A stretch of 64,000 bases of DNA from Streptomyces typhae (GTDB taxonomy: Bacteria; Actinomycetota; Actinomycetes; Streptomycetales; Streptomycetaceae): contig NZ_WPNZ01000005.1 of assembly GCF_009755605.1 (NCBI RefSeq), forward strand, positions 372,001 through 436,000, given 5' to 3'. Made by a program: the position numbers and the translations under genes. Of this stretch, positions 1 through 8,457 are shown piece after piece. Position 1 is the first letter of the stretch; each line of letters opens with the position of its first letter. The notes beneath the pieces were generated by a model. It had not been told where the DNA came from and did not search any database. It saw only the letters and a program-made list of their open reading frames with translations.

Positions 1-267
1 CCCCTGCTCGGCCCACTTGGCGCAGTGCGCCGCCGTGACGACGACCCGGCTGTCGACGAGTGCCCCGCCGCAGTAGTGCGACCAGGTTCCGTCGTCACCC
101 CGCTGCTGGATCTGCACCACGAAGGGGCGTTCGCCGTCCCCGACCGGCTTCCCGCCGACGATGGCAGCGGCGGAGGGCATGCCGACCCACACCAGGCCCA
201 ACGCACCCGCGCCGGCCAGAACCGTGCCGGCGCGCAGGCTGATCGACTTACCTGACGTACGTGGCAT
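1..267 (-). CDS. Trypsin-like serine protease, N-terminal part (cut by window edge)
   Basis: Reading leftward from ATG at 267, the 89 visible codons give a basic N-terminus, a hydrophobic stretch (about residues 12-34) ending in alanines, and then IVGG, the usual mature N-terminus of chymotrypsin-fold (S1) proteases. Further on are YCGGALVDSR and VVTAAHC, whose His is the first residue of the catalytic triad. The Asp and Ser would lie beyond position 1. This is probably a secreted protease made as a zymogen with a short propeptide. It has no obvious operon partner in view. Family assignment is firm; substrate is unknown. Confidence 0.9.
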   Translation of the reverse strand, partial: MPRTSGKSISLRAGTVLAGAGALGLVWVGMPSAAAIVGGKPVGDGERPFVVQIQQRGDDGTWSHYCGGALVDSRVVVTAAHCAKWAEQG

Positions 268-469
268 ACGCGATACACCCGACGTACGAGAGGTGTTTGA
301 CGTGCGCAAGAGTGCACTCCTTCGGTCTGCCGCCGGGGGCGAATCCGGCGAGCCCGTGCCGCGGTCGGCACCACCGCCGTCCGCGTTCGTCGCGACGATC
401 CTGGGCCCGGAAGACTTCCGACCGGCAGCAGGCACGTATCAGGCACAACTCGGCGACAGCGCAGCCGCA

Positions 470-1334
470 TCACGGAATGTCGACAAGGACCTTTCCGACC
501 ACCGCCCCTTCTTCGAGCGCGGTGTGGGCCTCGGCGGTCCGCTCCAACGGGAAGCGGTGCAACGGCAGTCCGGCCTCCTCGCCCACGCGCAGGGCGCCCG
601 CGTGCACGGCTGCCGCGACATCGGCGCAGGCTCGCTGCTTCGCCTCGGTGGGCACGGTGTAGACGAAGACGCTCTGCCAGCGCAGGTTCGCCGACAGGGT
701 GGTGAGCACCGGGACCGACAACTGCTCGTTCTCGCCTGCCGCGTAGTAGGCCACCACGGCACCCCGCGCGGCCACGGCGACGTCGAGGGCGGCGTTGACC
801 CCCGGTGCGACCTCCACGACGATGTCGACGCCGCCCGGGGCGAAGGCCGAGATCGCCGCGGCAGCGTCCTGCGCGCGGTAGTCGACCACGTGGTGGGCTC
901 CTGCGGCACGCGCCAGCGCCCCCTTCACGGGACCGCTGACGGTCGTCACGACACGCGCCCCGGCCCAGCGGGCGAGCTGGACGGCCGCGTTGGTCCGGCA
1001 GGGCGACGGCCTGTGCGTCGGGGACGAGCGTGTACTGCTGTGCCGTTCCCCAGGGCCGCTGCCACGCGGCCTCCCAGAGCCACACGCGCTGCCCGACCCG
1101 AGCGGGGTCGACCTGCGGGCCGACCGCGTCGATCACCCCGGCACCGTCCTGGTGGGGCACCTGTTCGTCCATGCCCGGCGGAAGCGCGCGCCTGCGGCTG
1201 CGCCAGTCGGTCGGGTTGACACCCGACACGTGCACCCGTACCCGCACCTCGCCCGGACCGGGCTCGGGAACCGGACGCTCCACGAACCGGAGGACCTCGG
1301 GACCGCCGCCTGCCGTACGGATCACGGACTTCAT
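470..1334 (-). pseudogene. Quinone/zinc-type oxidoreductase (MDR) with internal deletion
   Basis: ATG at 1334 opens a GroES-like N-terminal half (MKSVIRTAGGGPEVLRFVE, later NPTDWRSR and QDGAGVIDAVG) that runs in frame to ALPD near 993. The rest of the protein continues in another frame (NAAVQLARWAGARVV through VVGKVLVDIP, stop at 470). Together the parts are about 287 residues; family members are usually about 330-340. The missing segment is the one that should carry the GxGxxG nucleotide-binding loop. About 50 residues plus a frame are therefore lost at about 992, and the product is probably inactive. A rare assembly error is possible, but the two halves join cleanly. The neighbouring gene at 3713 is a paralogue of the same superfamily. 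Confidence 0.8.
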
Positions 1335-1676
1335 CGCTCACTCATCCTTTGTGCCGGGGATGTCCGATGAACCCGCTTACGGAGCCCGGTATTCCATGGC
1401 GGCGCCGGTCAACCGTGTGCCTCCTGGGCGTGCGTGGGCAACAGCCCCACCAGCAGGAACGCCGGGAAGCACAGCCCGGCTGTCCCTTGTTCGAGGCTGC
1501 TCGGTCCCTACCCGCCCGCAGGGGCAGGGCTGTCGCGCGGTTGACGTGAGCACGCTTCAAGCGGAGAGCCCTGTGACCAGCCAGATGTCACAACTCCCCT
1601 CCGCATACGCACTGTTGTGGTGCGTGCGTCGCGCGGACGACGCCCGCGCACGCCATCCGGAAGGGGAATGTGCGGC

Positions 1677-1913
1677 ATGGATCCTGTGATCGTCGGAGCG
1701 GTGGCGACCGTGGCCGTCAGTATCGTCAACGGCATAGTGAAGGCCGTCAAAGGGCGCTGGGAAGCCGACGTGGAGATAGCGCGGATCACCGAGACCGGCC
1801 GGTCCGACCTGATCCGCCACGCGACGGCCCGCGACCTCCGCCCCGGTCCGTTCCGGTCCCTGCCAGCAGACCTGGACGGAGGTAGCCGCCGTGGAGGAAG
1901 CACTCAGCACTGA
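1677..1913 (+). CDS. Small membrane-associated hypothetical protein
   Basis: This is a 78-residue ORF. The purine-rich GGAAGGGGA ends 9 nt before ATG 1677; an ATG at 1668 sits directly against it and is less likely. Residues about 3-21 (VIVGAVATVAVSIVNGIVK) form a hydrophobic or amphipathic helix, followed by a charged region and a Gly/Arg-rich tail. It overlaps the start of the ECF sigma gene by 23 nt, so it is probably co-transcribed and translationally coupled with it. It is too small for a function to be assigned; a sigma-associated accessory is only a guess from position. Confidence 0.5.
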   Translation: MDPVIVGAVATVAVSIVNGIVKAVKGRWEADVEIARITETGRSDLIRHATARDLRPGPFRSLPADLDGGSRRGGSTQH

Positions 1914-2556
1914 CATCGACCCCGGCACCGACTACGGCCCCCACCCCGGCACCACTCCCGACATCGACCCTGACATCGACCCGGACCTCGACCCCGCCAC
2001 CGGCCTCGTCGGCCAGGTCGGCATCGGCGCGGGCCCCCAGCCCGGCATCGCGCTGGCCGAGGCCCTGCACCACGAGCAGTACCCGGCACTGATCCGCTTC
2101 CTGCTCCTGCACGGCGCGTCCTGGGCGGAGGCCCAGGACGCCGCACAGGATGCCTTCACCCAGATGTGCGCGCCCGGCCTGTCCCTGACCCATCCCCGTG
2201 CCTGGCTGCGCACCGTGGCCTGGCGGTCGTGGGTGAGCCAGCAGGTGAAACCCGAAGAGGCCTGCGCCGACATCCCCGAGCCGCCGACCACGCTGCGCTG
2301 GCAGACCCCGGCCCACGCGGCCGAACTCGGCGAGGAGGAGCGCCGGGTGATCTCCCTGCTCCTGCAACTTCCCGCCAAGCAACGCGCCGCCATGGCCTGG
2401 CATCTCGACGGCTTCACCACCGGGGAGAGCGCTCGCGCGATGGGCACCACACAGGTGGCCGTGCGCCAGAACCTGACCCGGGCCAGAGCGGCTCTGCGGG
2501 AAGGGCTGCGCCTGGAAGGCCACGGCCACGGCTACGACGAGGGGAGGGCGACGTGA
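1891..2556 (+). CDS. ECF-type RNA polymerase sigma factor
   Basis: This starts at GTG 1891 and is 221 residues. A strongly acidic leader of about 45 residues (DxD repeats) precedes a region-2-like segment (LIRFLLLHGASWAEAQDAAQ, with Ala/Asp spacing typical of sigma-70 r2) and AWLRTVAWR. The C-terminal third has the region-4 HTH pattern: PAKQRAAMAWHLDGFTTGE, then the turn SARAMGTTQVAVRQ and the helix NLTRARAALREGL. It is therefore a sigma70_r2/r4_2 protein lacking region 3. No recognisable anti-sigma gene follows. Its stop overlaps the next start as GTGA, so that gene is its partner in the operon. The acidic leader is unusual. Confidence 0.85.
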   Translation: MEEALSTDIDPGTDYGPHPGTTPDIDPDIDPDLDPATGLVGQVGIGAGPQPGIALAEALHHEQYPALIRFLLLHGASWAEAQDAAQDAFTQMCAPGLSLTHPRAWLRTVAWRSWVSQQVKPEEACADIPEPPTTLRWQTPAHAAELGEEERRVISLLLQLPAKQRAAMAWHLDGFTTGESARAMGTTQVAVRQNLTRARAALREGLRLEGHGHGYDEGRAT

Positions 2557-3641
2557 CGGACCACGGCCACGACAACCGCAGCAACGAAAACAACCGCAGC
2601 AATGACAGTAACCGCACCAAGGACAGCAACCGTAGCAACGACAGCAACCGTAGTAACGACAACAACCACGGCAACGACAGCAACCACGGCAACGACAACC
2701 CCGAAGCCCTGCTGGCCAAAGCCCACAAGCACCTGGGCACCGCCGTCACCGACCGCGTCAGCGCCCAGGGCGGCCCGCCCGAGCTGCGCCCGCCGGACCT
2801 CGCCCTCGACCGGCTCCTTGCCGCCACCCACCGCTCCGTCGGCACCGCCGTCAGCCGCCGCCGGTCCCGTGAGGCACGCGCCGCCCTGGCGCAGCGGACC
2901 CTGGCTCTCGACGCGCACCCGGGAGAGCGGGGGCCGCTGTACGACCGGCCCTCGTCGGTGCGGGTCAAGTACCGGCAGCAGGCCCTGCGTCTCGCGGGCC
3001 GCTACTGGCCCTCCGACCTGCTTGAGAACATGCGGACAGCGGTCCACTCCGTCCACGCGCTCAGCGACCTCCTCGAAGAGGCCGCTCAGCCCGTCCACAC
3101 CACCGAACAAGTCGTGGACCGGCTGAGGGAACAACTGCGGGCGGTGCTCCAGCTGCCCAAGCCGCAGCGATCCCCGGTGACCCTCACCGGACTCGACTAC
3201 CTCGTGACGGTCGAGACCCTCCTCGCCGAACCCGCGGGTCGCCTCCTGGACGCCCTGCGCCACATCCGGCAACTGCTCGACGAGGAACTGGTACCGGCCA
3301 TCGCCTCCCTGCGGACGTCCCCGCCCCTGCACCTGCTGGGCGTCGACACCGTCGCACAGGACCTCGTCGACGACCTGGCCCAGGGTTGCGACCAGGCCGA
3401 CGCCCTGGCCAGAGCCGTCGCTGAAGTCCAGCGTGCCAGCAACGACTTCGTCGGGGCGGACCTCAGCGGCGCCAAGCTGGACGGCGTGCTCCTCGAAGGG
3501 GTCCTCTGGGACGCCACGACCATCTGGCCGGAGGAATGGGAAACCCTCGTCCGGCGTGCGTCGCTGCCCTCCGAGGACCACCGGGGAGTCCTCGTCGTTG
3601 CCGCGGAGCCCTCCGACAGGGTGCTGCGCGCCGAGGCGTGA
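2553..3641 (+). CDS. Hypothetical protein with Asn/Ser/Asp hexapeptide repeats, sigma-linked
   Basis: GTG 2553 lies in a GTGA overlap with the sigma gene and opens a 362-residue protein. Residues about 9-50 are seven near-identical six-residue units of the form RSNDSN. The rest is soluble, Ala/Leu/Arg-rich and mostly helical, with no transmembrane segment. Near the C-terminus, FVGADLSGAKLDGVLLEGVLWDATT has the ADLxGAxLxG spacing of pentapeptide repeats, as found at the ends of many Streptomyces sigma-associated proteins. I do not recognise a catalytic motif. Coupling to the ECF sigma gene suggests a regulatory or scaffold role, but that is inference. Confidence 0.7.
   Translation: MTDHGHDNRSNENNRSNDSNRTKDSNRSNDSNRSNDNNHGNDSNHGNDNPEALLAKAHKHLGTAVTDRVSAQGGPPELRPPDLALDRLLAATHRSVGTAVSRRRSREARAALAQRTLALDAHPGERGPLYDRPSSVRVKYRQQALRLAGRYWPSDLLENMRTAVHSVHALSDLLEEAAQPVHTTEQVVDRLREQLRAVLQLPKPQRSPVTLTGLDYLVTVETLLAEPAGRLLDALRHIRQLLDEELVPAIASLRTSPPLHLLGVDTVAQDLVDDLAQGCDQADALARAVAEVQRASNDFVGADLSGAKLDGVLLEGVLWDATTIWPEEWETLVRRASLPSEDHRGVLVVAAEPSDRVLRAEA
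2577..2702 (+). repeat. 18-bp tandem repeat, about 7 copies, in coding sequence
   Basis: Seven consecutive 18-nt units encode RSNENN, RSNDSN, RTKDSN, RSNDSN, RSNDNN, HGNDSN and HGNDNP near the start of the sigma-linked protein. All units stay in frame. The AAC/AGC-rich composition differs clearly from the surrounding GC-rich coding DNA. Confidence 0.9.
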
Positions 3642-3712
3642 ACCCTGGGCACCGGAACGCCGGAACGCCGACACGCCGGAATACTCTGCTCACAGCGGAA
3701 GTTGCGCACGGC

Positions 3713-4657
3713 ATGAAGGCGATTGGTGTCCATGAATTCGGCGGCCCCGAAGCATTGCGGGTCCTGGACCTGCCCGAACCGCAGGCGGGTCCGGGTGAGG
3801 TCCGCATCCGGGTGCACGCGGCGGCGGTGAGCCCCACCGATGTGATGCTGCGGACCGGTGGCCACGCCGTCCGCATGCCCGGCCGCCGGCCCCCGTTCGT
3901 GCCCGGCATGGACGCCGCAGGCGTGATCGACCAGCTCGGCCCCGATGCCGACCGCCGGCTCGTCGTGGGGCAACGCGTGGTCGCTATGGTGCTGTTCACG
4001 AGCGCGCACGGCGGTGCCTACGCCGAGCAGGTCGTGGTGCCCGCCGCGTCCGTGGTGCCCGCGCCCGAGGGAGCCGACTTCCCGGCGGCGTCCACTCTGC
4101 TCATGAACGCCCTCACCGCACGCATGTCCCTGGACGTCCTTGCCGTGCCGCCGGGCGGGACCGTCGCCGTGACGGGCGCGGCGGGCGCCGTCGGCGCGTA
4201 CGCGGTGGAGCTGGCCGAGGCCGACGGGCTGACCGTGATCGCGGACGCAGGGCCGGACGACACCGAGCTGGTACGCGGCTTCGGCGCCGATCACGTCGTC
4301 GAGCGCGGCTCGGGCGTCGCCGACCGCATACGCGCGCTGGCCCCCGACGGTGTCCCCGGCCTCGTGGACGGTTCGGTGCAGACCACCGACGTGGTACCCG
4401 CGATCGCCGACGGCGGGACGCTCGCCGAACTGCGGGGCTGGCCGGGGCCGGCGGGGCGCGGCATCCGGGTGCGACCGGTGATGGTGCGGGACGGCATGAC
4501 CGACACCGCGAAGCTGGACGCGCTCCGCCGCCTGGCGGAGGACGGCACTCTGACGCTGCGCGTCGCTGAGGTCCTGCCCGCCGAGGAGGCGCCCGAGGCC
4601 CACCGCATGCTGGAGGCCGGAGGCCTGCGTGGCCGCCTGGTCCTCGACTTCTCATGA
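3713..4657 (+). CDS. NADPH:quinone oxidoreductase-like MDR protein
   Basis: ATG 3713 gives a 314-residue MDR protein. The N-terminal GroES-like half starts MKAIGVHEFGGPEALRVLD and contains PGMDAAGVIDQLG. The Rossmann half has VAVTGAAGAVGAYAVELAEA, an intact AAGAVG dinucleotide loop. The C-terminus GLRGRLVLDFS is typical of the family. No zinc-binding Cys cluster is present, so it is a zinc-free quinone/enone reductase type, presumably NADPH-dependent. The physiological substrate cannot be read from sequence. It stands alone, with repeats immediately downstream. Confidence 0.88.
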   Translation: MKAIGVHEFGGPEALRVLDLPEPQAGPGEVRIRVHAAAVSPTDVMLRTGGHAVRMPGRRPPFVPGMDAAGVIDQLGPDADRRLVVGQRVVAMVLFTSAHGGAYAEQVVVPAASVVPAPEGADFPAASTLLMNALTARMSLDVLAVPPGGTVAVTGAAGAVGAYAVELAEADGLTVIADAGPDDTELVRGFGADHVVERGSGVADRIRALAPDGVPGLVDGSVQTTDVVPAIADGGTLAELRGWPGPAGRGIRVRPVMVRDGMTDTAKLDALRRLAEDGTLTLRVAEVLPAEEAPEAHRMLEAGGLRGRLVLDFS

Positions 4658-4659
4658 AG

Positions 4660-4740
4660 CCGTGAGGCTACAAGTTCCTGTGGCCGCAAGTTCCTGAGGC
4701 CACAGGTTCAAGAGGCCACGAAGCTACGAGGCCAGGCAGC
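4660..4740 (+). repeat. Imperfect 16-18 bp direct repeats after the MDR gene
   Basis: About four imperfect units follow the stop codon, with cores such as gaggctacaagttcct, gtggccgcaagttcct and gaggccacaggttcaa. No ORF or clear hairpin terminator is associated with them. Confidence 0.55.
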
Positions 4741-4795
4741 CCCGCAGCCGGTGATCGGCCGTCGGCGGCCGGCGCGGCGGACCTATCCTGTCGCC

Positions 4796-5248
4796 ATGGA
4801 TGCCTCAGCCGCGGGGGCGGCCAGACTCATGGCCGCGCTCAATGAAGCAGTGCGCGACTTCCAGTCCTACGGGTACGAGCAGCTCCTCACGCACCAGGGA
4901 GGCGTCTCCCCGCGCTACGGCGGGACCCTGACGCCCGCGGTCCACCCCACCGCGGTCGTCGGCGTCACCTTCGGCCTGCGGGGTGGCCCGCGGAGCGGCG
5001 AGGGCCGCGAGGCCTCCATCTCGGTGTCGGTGGCGCTGCGCGACGAGATGTTCGTCGTCGAGGGGGAGGCGGGCGCCGACCCGCTGCACCCCGGCGAGGC
5101 CGACGAACCCTGGGAGTACTTGCGGGAGTTGCCCGAGGTCGGCGTCTGGGACCTGGACGAGTGCATCGCCCTGATCCGTGACTACACCGCCCAACTCTGC
5201 GCCTACACGGGTTTCCTGGACGACCTCGGAGTTCCCCGCACCTCATGA
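4796..5248 (+). CDS. Conserved hypothetical protein, 150 residues
   Basis: ATG 4796 is the likely start because translation upstream in frame is Arg-rich and unlike a protein. The product is acidic, with a helical N-terminus (AARLMAALNEAVRDFQSYGYEQLL), a central beta-rich part (ASISVSVALRDEMFVVEGE) and a helical C-terminus (CIALIRDYTAQLCAYTGFLD). It has no signal peptide, membrane segment or catalytic motif I can name. It converges on the SUKH-like gene with a gap of only about 20 nt. Function unknown. Confidence 0.65.
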   Translation: MDASAAGAARLMAALNEAVRDFQSYGYEQLLTHQGGVSPRYGGTLTPAVHPTAVVGVTFGLRGGPRSGEGREASISVSVALRDEMFVVEGEAGADPLHPGEADEPWEYLRELPEVGVWDLDECIALIRDYTAQLCAYTGFLDDLGVPRTS

Positions 5249-5267
5249 CGCCCCCGCGGGGTTCGTG

Positions 5268-5834
5268 TCAGGACAGTCTGGCGAGGAGCCCGAGCTCCGG
5301 TTCCAGTACTCCGGGCTGTCCGAGGGCGCGGAAGTCGGCCTCGACCTCCGCAAGGTCGAGGACTCCGGCGCGTACGGCGTGGTACCGGACCACCGACCAC
5401 ACGAAGACATCGAGGGTGTCGTACTGGGTGTCGGCCTCTATGACCTCCTCCTCGTGGAACCACACCGCGACACGGCCGTTGGTGAGCACGACGTAGTAGT
5501 TGCCTCCACCGTCGGCTCCGACGGACCACACGTCGTCGTCGGTGAGCTCCGTCTCGTGGTCGGAGTCGAGGATCCGGCAGTCGTTGCCCGCGAAGTCGAA
5601 GGCGTACGACCAGTCGTACAGGTCGAGCACCTCGGGCAGGGCCCCCGCTCGGGCCCTGCGGTCGAAGCCGGCCAGCGCGGCCGCGGCGTCGCGGGGGAGC
5701 CCGGTGAGGAACGGACCGACCGGGCGGGTCGACACCGGGAGTCGGGCCTTCGGCGCGTCGGTGAACCAGCGCGCCAGATCGGCGTCGAGGTCCCGCTCCA
5801 CGTACCCGGTCAGTCGATCAACGGTGAGAGGCAT
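5268..5834 (-). CDS. SMI1/KNR4 (SUKH)-like protein
   Basis: This 188-residue acidic soluble protein starts at ATG 5834. Its C-terminal two thirds fit the SUKH pattern of a beta-rich domain with conserved aromatic/acidic positions: LYDWSYAFDFAGNDCRILD, then GNYYVVLTNGRVAVWFHEE and DVFVWSVVRYHAV. SUKH proteins in bacteria are often immunity proteins to polymorphic toxins, but solitary Streptomyces copies are common and no toxin gene lies nearby. The family call rests on overall pattern and is moderate; an immunity role is unsupported here. Confidence 0.6.
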   Translation of the reverse strand: MPLTVDRLTGYVERDLDADLARWFTDAPKARLPVSTRPVGPFLTGLPRDAAAALAGFDRRARAGALPEVLDLYDWSYAFDFAGNDCRILDSDHETELTDDDVWSVGADGGGNYYVVLTNGRVAVWFHEEEVIEADTQYDTLDVFVWSVVRYHAVRAGVLDLAEVEADFRALGQPGVLEPELGLLARLS

Positions 5835-5912
5835 GCGCCGAGATTAGCCCCTGGGTGTGTCAGTGGGCCCCCGGTCGCCGCCGCCCGGCCGCGGTCCCGC
5901 AGAGTACTCCGT

Positions 5913-6707
5913 ATGACGAGTACGAGTACGAGCACGACGACCCCCGCGGAGCTGCTCCGCTCCTTCGCCCGCACCCGCGCCTCGCTCGACGGCGACGAGG
6001 TCACGTACTGGTGGACAGGGAACGTGTACTCCTGGGCCCCCGACGAGCCGTACCAGCTTCTCTTCGGCCTCGAAGGGCTCAACGTCGCCCGCCTGGTCCA
6101 GGACCCCGAGGCCGGCCCGCACGCCTACCGGCTCCTCACCCGCGAGGCCGCCTTCTACCTCGACCCGGCGAGCGGCGAGATACTGGAGACCTGGCAGGAC
6201 CTGCCGGTGGTGCACATCTGGAACGACCCGGCGAACCAGAAGTGGCGTCCCTTCCCGATACCGACGACCGACCTCGGCGGGCAGGTCTGCTTCAGCCTGG
6301 AGATACCGCTCGCCTACCCCTCGCCCCTGCCCGTGGCGGAGTATCCCGTCCACTCGGCGGGCGACACCTACAAGGCCCTGGAACTCTTCCAGTTCTTCGC
6401 CGACCGCGCCGACCTGGACGGCTCCGCGCCCAGCGTCCCCGCCACCATGTCGTGGACCCGGATGTCGCCGTGGCTGCCCTGGATGGCCCGGGGGCAGCGG
6501 CCCGGCGGCCTCACCTTCCACTGCCGGGGCCGCAAGCTCGGCTCGTACACCGAGGTCCCCGAGCGCACCCGTGCCTACATAGCGGGCCACCACCCGGAGT
6601 TCGCCCACGCTCCGGAGCGGTGGAGCGAGCCGAACGAGACCAGCTGGACGTACTTCCGCAAGCTCGACCCGCCGAAGCAGACGCCGTCTCAGCCTGCTGA
6701 GGAGTAG
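5913..6707 (+). CDS. DUF1838-family protein
   Basis: ATG 5913 begins a Thr/Ser-rich leader (MTSTSTSTTT) and a 264-residue protein. Tryptophan- and tyrosine-rich segments typical of DUF1838 follow: DGDEVTYWWTGNVYSW, AFYLDPASGEILETWQ and VVHIWNDPANQKW, then SWTRMSPWLPWMARGQRPGG and GHHPEFAHAPERW. No signal peptide is present. Family members occur in many proteobacteria and actinobacteria without a defined enzymatic role. It is convergent with the LysM transglycosylase gene. Confidence 0.7.
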   Translation: MTSTSTSTTTPAELLRSFARTRASLDGDEVTYWWTGNVYSWAPDEPYQLLFGLEGLNVARLVQDPEAGPHAYRLLTREAAFYLDPASGEILETWQDLPVVHIWNDPANQKWRPFPIPTTDLGGQVCFSLEIPLAYPSPLPVAEYPVHSAGDTYKALELFQFFADRADLDGSAPSVPATMSWTRMSPWLPWMARGQRPGGLTFHCRGRKLGSYTEVPERTRAYIAGHHPEFAHAPERWSEPNETSWTYFRKLDPPKQTPSQPAEE

Positions 6708-6762
6708 CCGGAGGCTCAGCCCGCCGAGGGGTAGCCGGCAGCTCAGCCCGCCGAGGCAGCCG

Positions 6763-6777
6763 CGCGCCCGGGGCGCG
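6763..6777. terminator. Candidate bidirectional hairpin between convergent genes
   Basis: cgcgcc (6763-6768), a 3-nt loop, then ggcgcg (6772-6777) forms a GC-only hairpin in the 77-nt gap between the DUF1838 and transglycosylase genes. There is no U-tract, as is common in Streptomyces. Evidence is the inverted repeat and its position only. Confidence 0.4.
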
Positions 6778-6784
6778 TGCAGCC

Positions 6785-7501
6785 TCAGTAGGGGCCGTTG
6801 ACGTTGTCGATCGAGCCGTAGCGGGCGGCCGCGTAGTTGCAGGCGGCGGTGATGTTGGCGACCGGGTCGAAGCTGTCGAGGGACGTGCCGGGCAGGCGGT
6901 AGGCGTTGAAGGTGGGGGCGATGACCTGCAGCAGCCCCTTGGACGGGGTTCCGGCGACGGCGTTGGAGTCCCAGTTGTTGATGGCCAGCGGGTTGCCGGA
7001 GGACTCGCGCATGATGTTGCGGTGGATGCCCTCGTAGGAGCCGGGGACGCCGTGCCGGGCCATGATGTCCAGGGACTCCCTGATCCAGCCGTCGAGGTCG
7101 TTGGTGTACGTCTTCTTCGCGGGGGCGGCGGCGGGCTCGGCGAGCGTGCCGGTGCGCTCGGAGCGGTCGGCCCGCTCGGCGGAGGCCTGGCCGAGGGTGA
7201 GCTCGATACCGGGCTGGATCACCTTGGGGTCGGCGCCGATGACGCGGCGGTTGTCCTGGTAGAGCTTGGTCCAGCCGCCGCTCAGGGAGTGCTCCCGGGC
7301 GATCGCGGAGAGGGAGTCGCCCGCGACGACCACGTAGGTCTTGGGTGCCGCCGCGGGCTTCGCGGCGGCGGCCTCGGCCGCGTTCGCGGTGGTCGCCCCG
7401 AGCACCGGGAGCGCGAGCACGGCTCCGCCCGTGCCTGCGGCGGCGATGCCGCGGGTGAGCGGGCTGGACTTGGGGCGGCGGTGCTTTCCCTTTGCGGGCA
7501 T
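6785..7501 (-). CDS. Secreted LysM-transglycosylase (Rpf-like cell-wall lytic protein)
   Basis: ATG 7501 gives 238 residues. There is a basic N-terminus (MPAKGKHRRPKSS), a hydrophobic signal segment ending ATTANAAEA, a LysM domain (about residues 53-105, TYVVVAGDSLSAIAREH), an Ala/Pro linker, and a C-terminal lysozyme-fold SLT-like domain. In that domain ESSGNPLAINNWD contains the Glu expected as catalytic acid; GTPSKGLLQVIAPTFNAYR and the closing ITAACNYAAARYGSIDNVNGPY are also typical. It should cleave peptidoglycan glycan strands during growth or germination. A c-di-AMP riboswitch lies directly upstream. Confidence 0.93.
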   Translation of the reverse strand: MPAKGKHRRPKSSPLTRGIAAAGTGGAVLALPVLGATTANAAEAAAAKPAAAPKTYVVVAGDSLSAIAREHSLSGGWTKLYQDNRRVIGADPKVIQPGIELTLGQASAERADRSERTGTLAEPAAAPAKKTYTNDLDGWIRESLDIMARHGVPGSYEGIHRNIMRESSGNPLAINNWDSNAVAGTPSKGLLQVIAPTFNAYRLPGTSLDSFDPVANITAACNYAAARYGSIDNVNGPY

Positions 7502-7514
7502 GACGCATTCCTCT

Positions 7515-7655
7515 CCGGCGCCTGCGAGGTGAGCTGTCGGGTTCGGACGGGAGCTGTCCGGTCGCGAGCTGTGCATGCGACTTCACCCCGAGCCGTGCCG
7601 GATTCCGGCAATGGCGTCTTACCTGGGTCCCCCGCTCCTGCCGTGCGTGCGTGAG
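7515..7655 (-). ncRNA. ydaO/yuaA c-di-AMP riboswitch controlling the LysM-transglycosylase
   Basis: Read on the minus strand, the leader contains the conserved blocks of the c-di-AMP riboswitch: GGAGCGGGGGACCCAGGTAA, then GGCTCGGGGTGAAGTC, then CCGAACCCGACAGCTCACCT with TCGCAGGCG. The RBS GGAGAGGA follows about 10 nt before the ATG. In Streptomyces this class sits ahead of resuscitation-promoting and LysM lytic enzyme genes and lowers expression when c-di-AMP is high. Boundaries are approximate; a covariance-model search would fix them. Confidence 0.9.
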
Positions 7656-8457
7656 TGAGTGGGCGTGTTTCCGGACAGCGGCAGGATTCGGCGTTCCATC
7701 CGGATTGACCGTGAGGTTAGGCGAGGAAGTCGGGCAGGAACAAGGCGGGAATTCACGGAGGGGAATGTGCGCGGTCCTTCTTCGATGATCGAATTCCCCG
7801 GCATTCTGTGATCGAAAAGCCCAATCCGCTGTGCGCGGAAGGGGAATGCGCCGGACGCCCCTCTCGGGCTCACGGTTCCTTGTTGTGACCTATTTCACGG
7901 AAAGTGTGCAGGTCGAAGTGTTGCTCGTCACATGTGGGGGTGCTTTATCTCGTGCGTGTGCCATGCAATACGGGAAAGGGTCTAGGTATCCCTTCAATGG
8001 CATTGAGAAGTAATCTTATGGTGCAAAACTGGACATAATGTCGAGGGGGTTCTTTTCGAGGTGGCGCCGCCTGCCCTGCTTAAGTGCAACAGGCTGCAAC
8101 AGGCCGGGCCGGTAAGCGGAGTTCGCGTTGCCGTTGGGGTGACGCGCGCTTCAACTGCGCCTTTCGTCACGGGTATTGCATGGTTGTGGTGAGGAATGGG
8201 CGGTCGGGCGGCGCCAGCTGCTTTCGGCCGATTGATCAATTTATTGAGCTCTCATCTATCGTGGCGGTGAAGGGGTGTAATGGCCCGTCAGGCATGGCCG
8301 GGCGCCCGTGCTGTCGGCGCGGGGGACCTGTCGCGGTTCAAGCCAGCCTGAATGGGGGGTTGTTGTCGGCCGGTGAGCGCTTCCCTAGCGTCGGTGATCA
8401 CCGTATGTCCGCATGTGGGCACATACGGTCCAGTCGCCTTCTATGGAGGACAGCCGA
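7656..8457. other. Long intergenic region, lower GC, no gene recognised
   Basis: About 800 nt separate the divergent riboswitch gene and the alkylsulfatase-like gene. The region is visibly poorer in GC (ttatctcgtg, catcttatgg-like stretches around 7700-8260) and should hold both promoters. ORFs here are short and lack coding bias. I see no tRNA or clear repeat. Confidence 0.5.

Noticed and set aside
5250..5263. cccccgcgggg palindrome between convergent genes
   Set aside because: It has no loop to form a hairpin and no T-run; not a credible terminator on its own.
7831..8285. Short ORFs in the 0.8-kb intergenic region
   Set aside because: They are small, lack third-position GC bias and RBS, and overlap each other on both strands.
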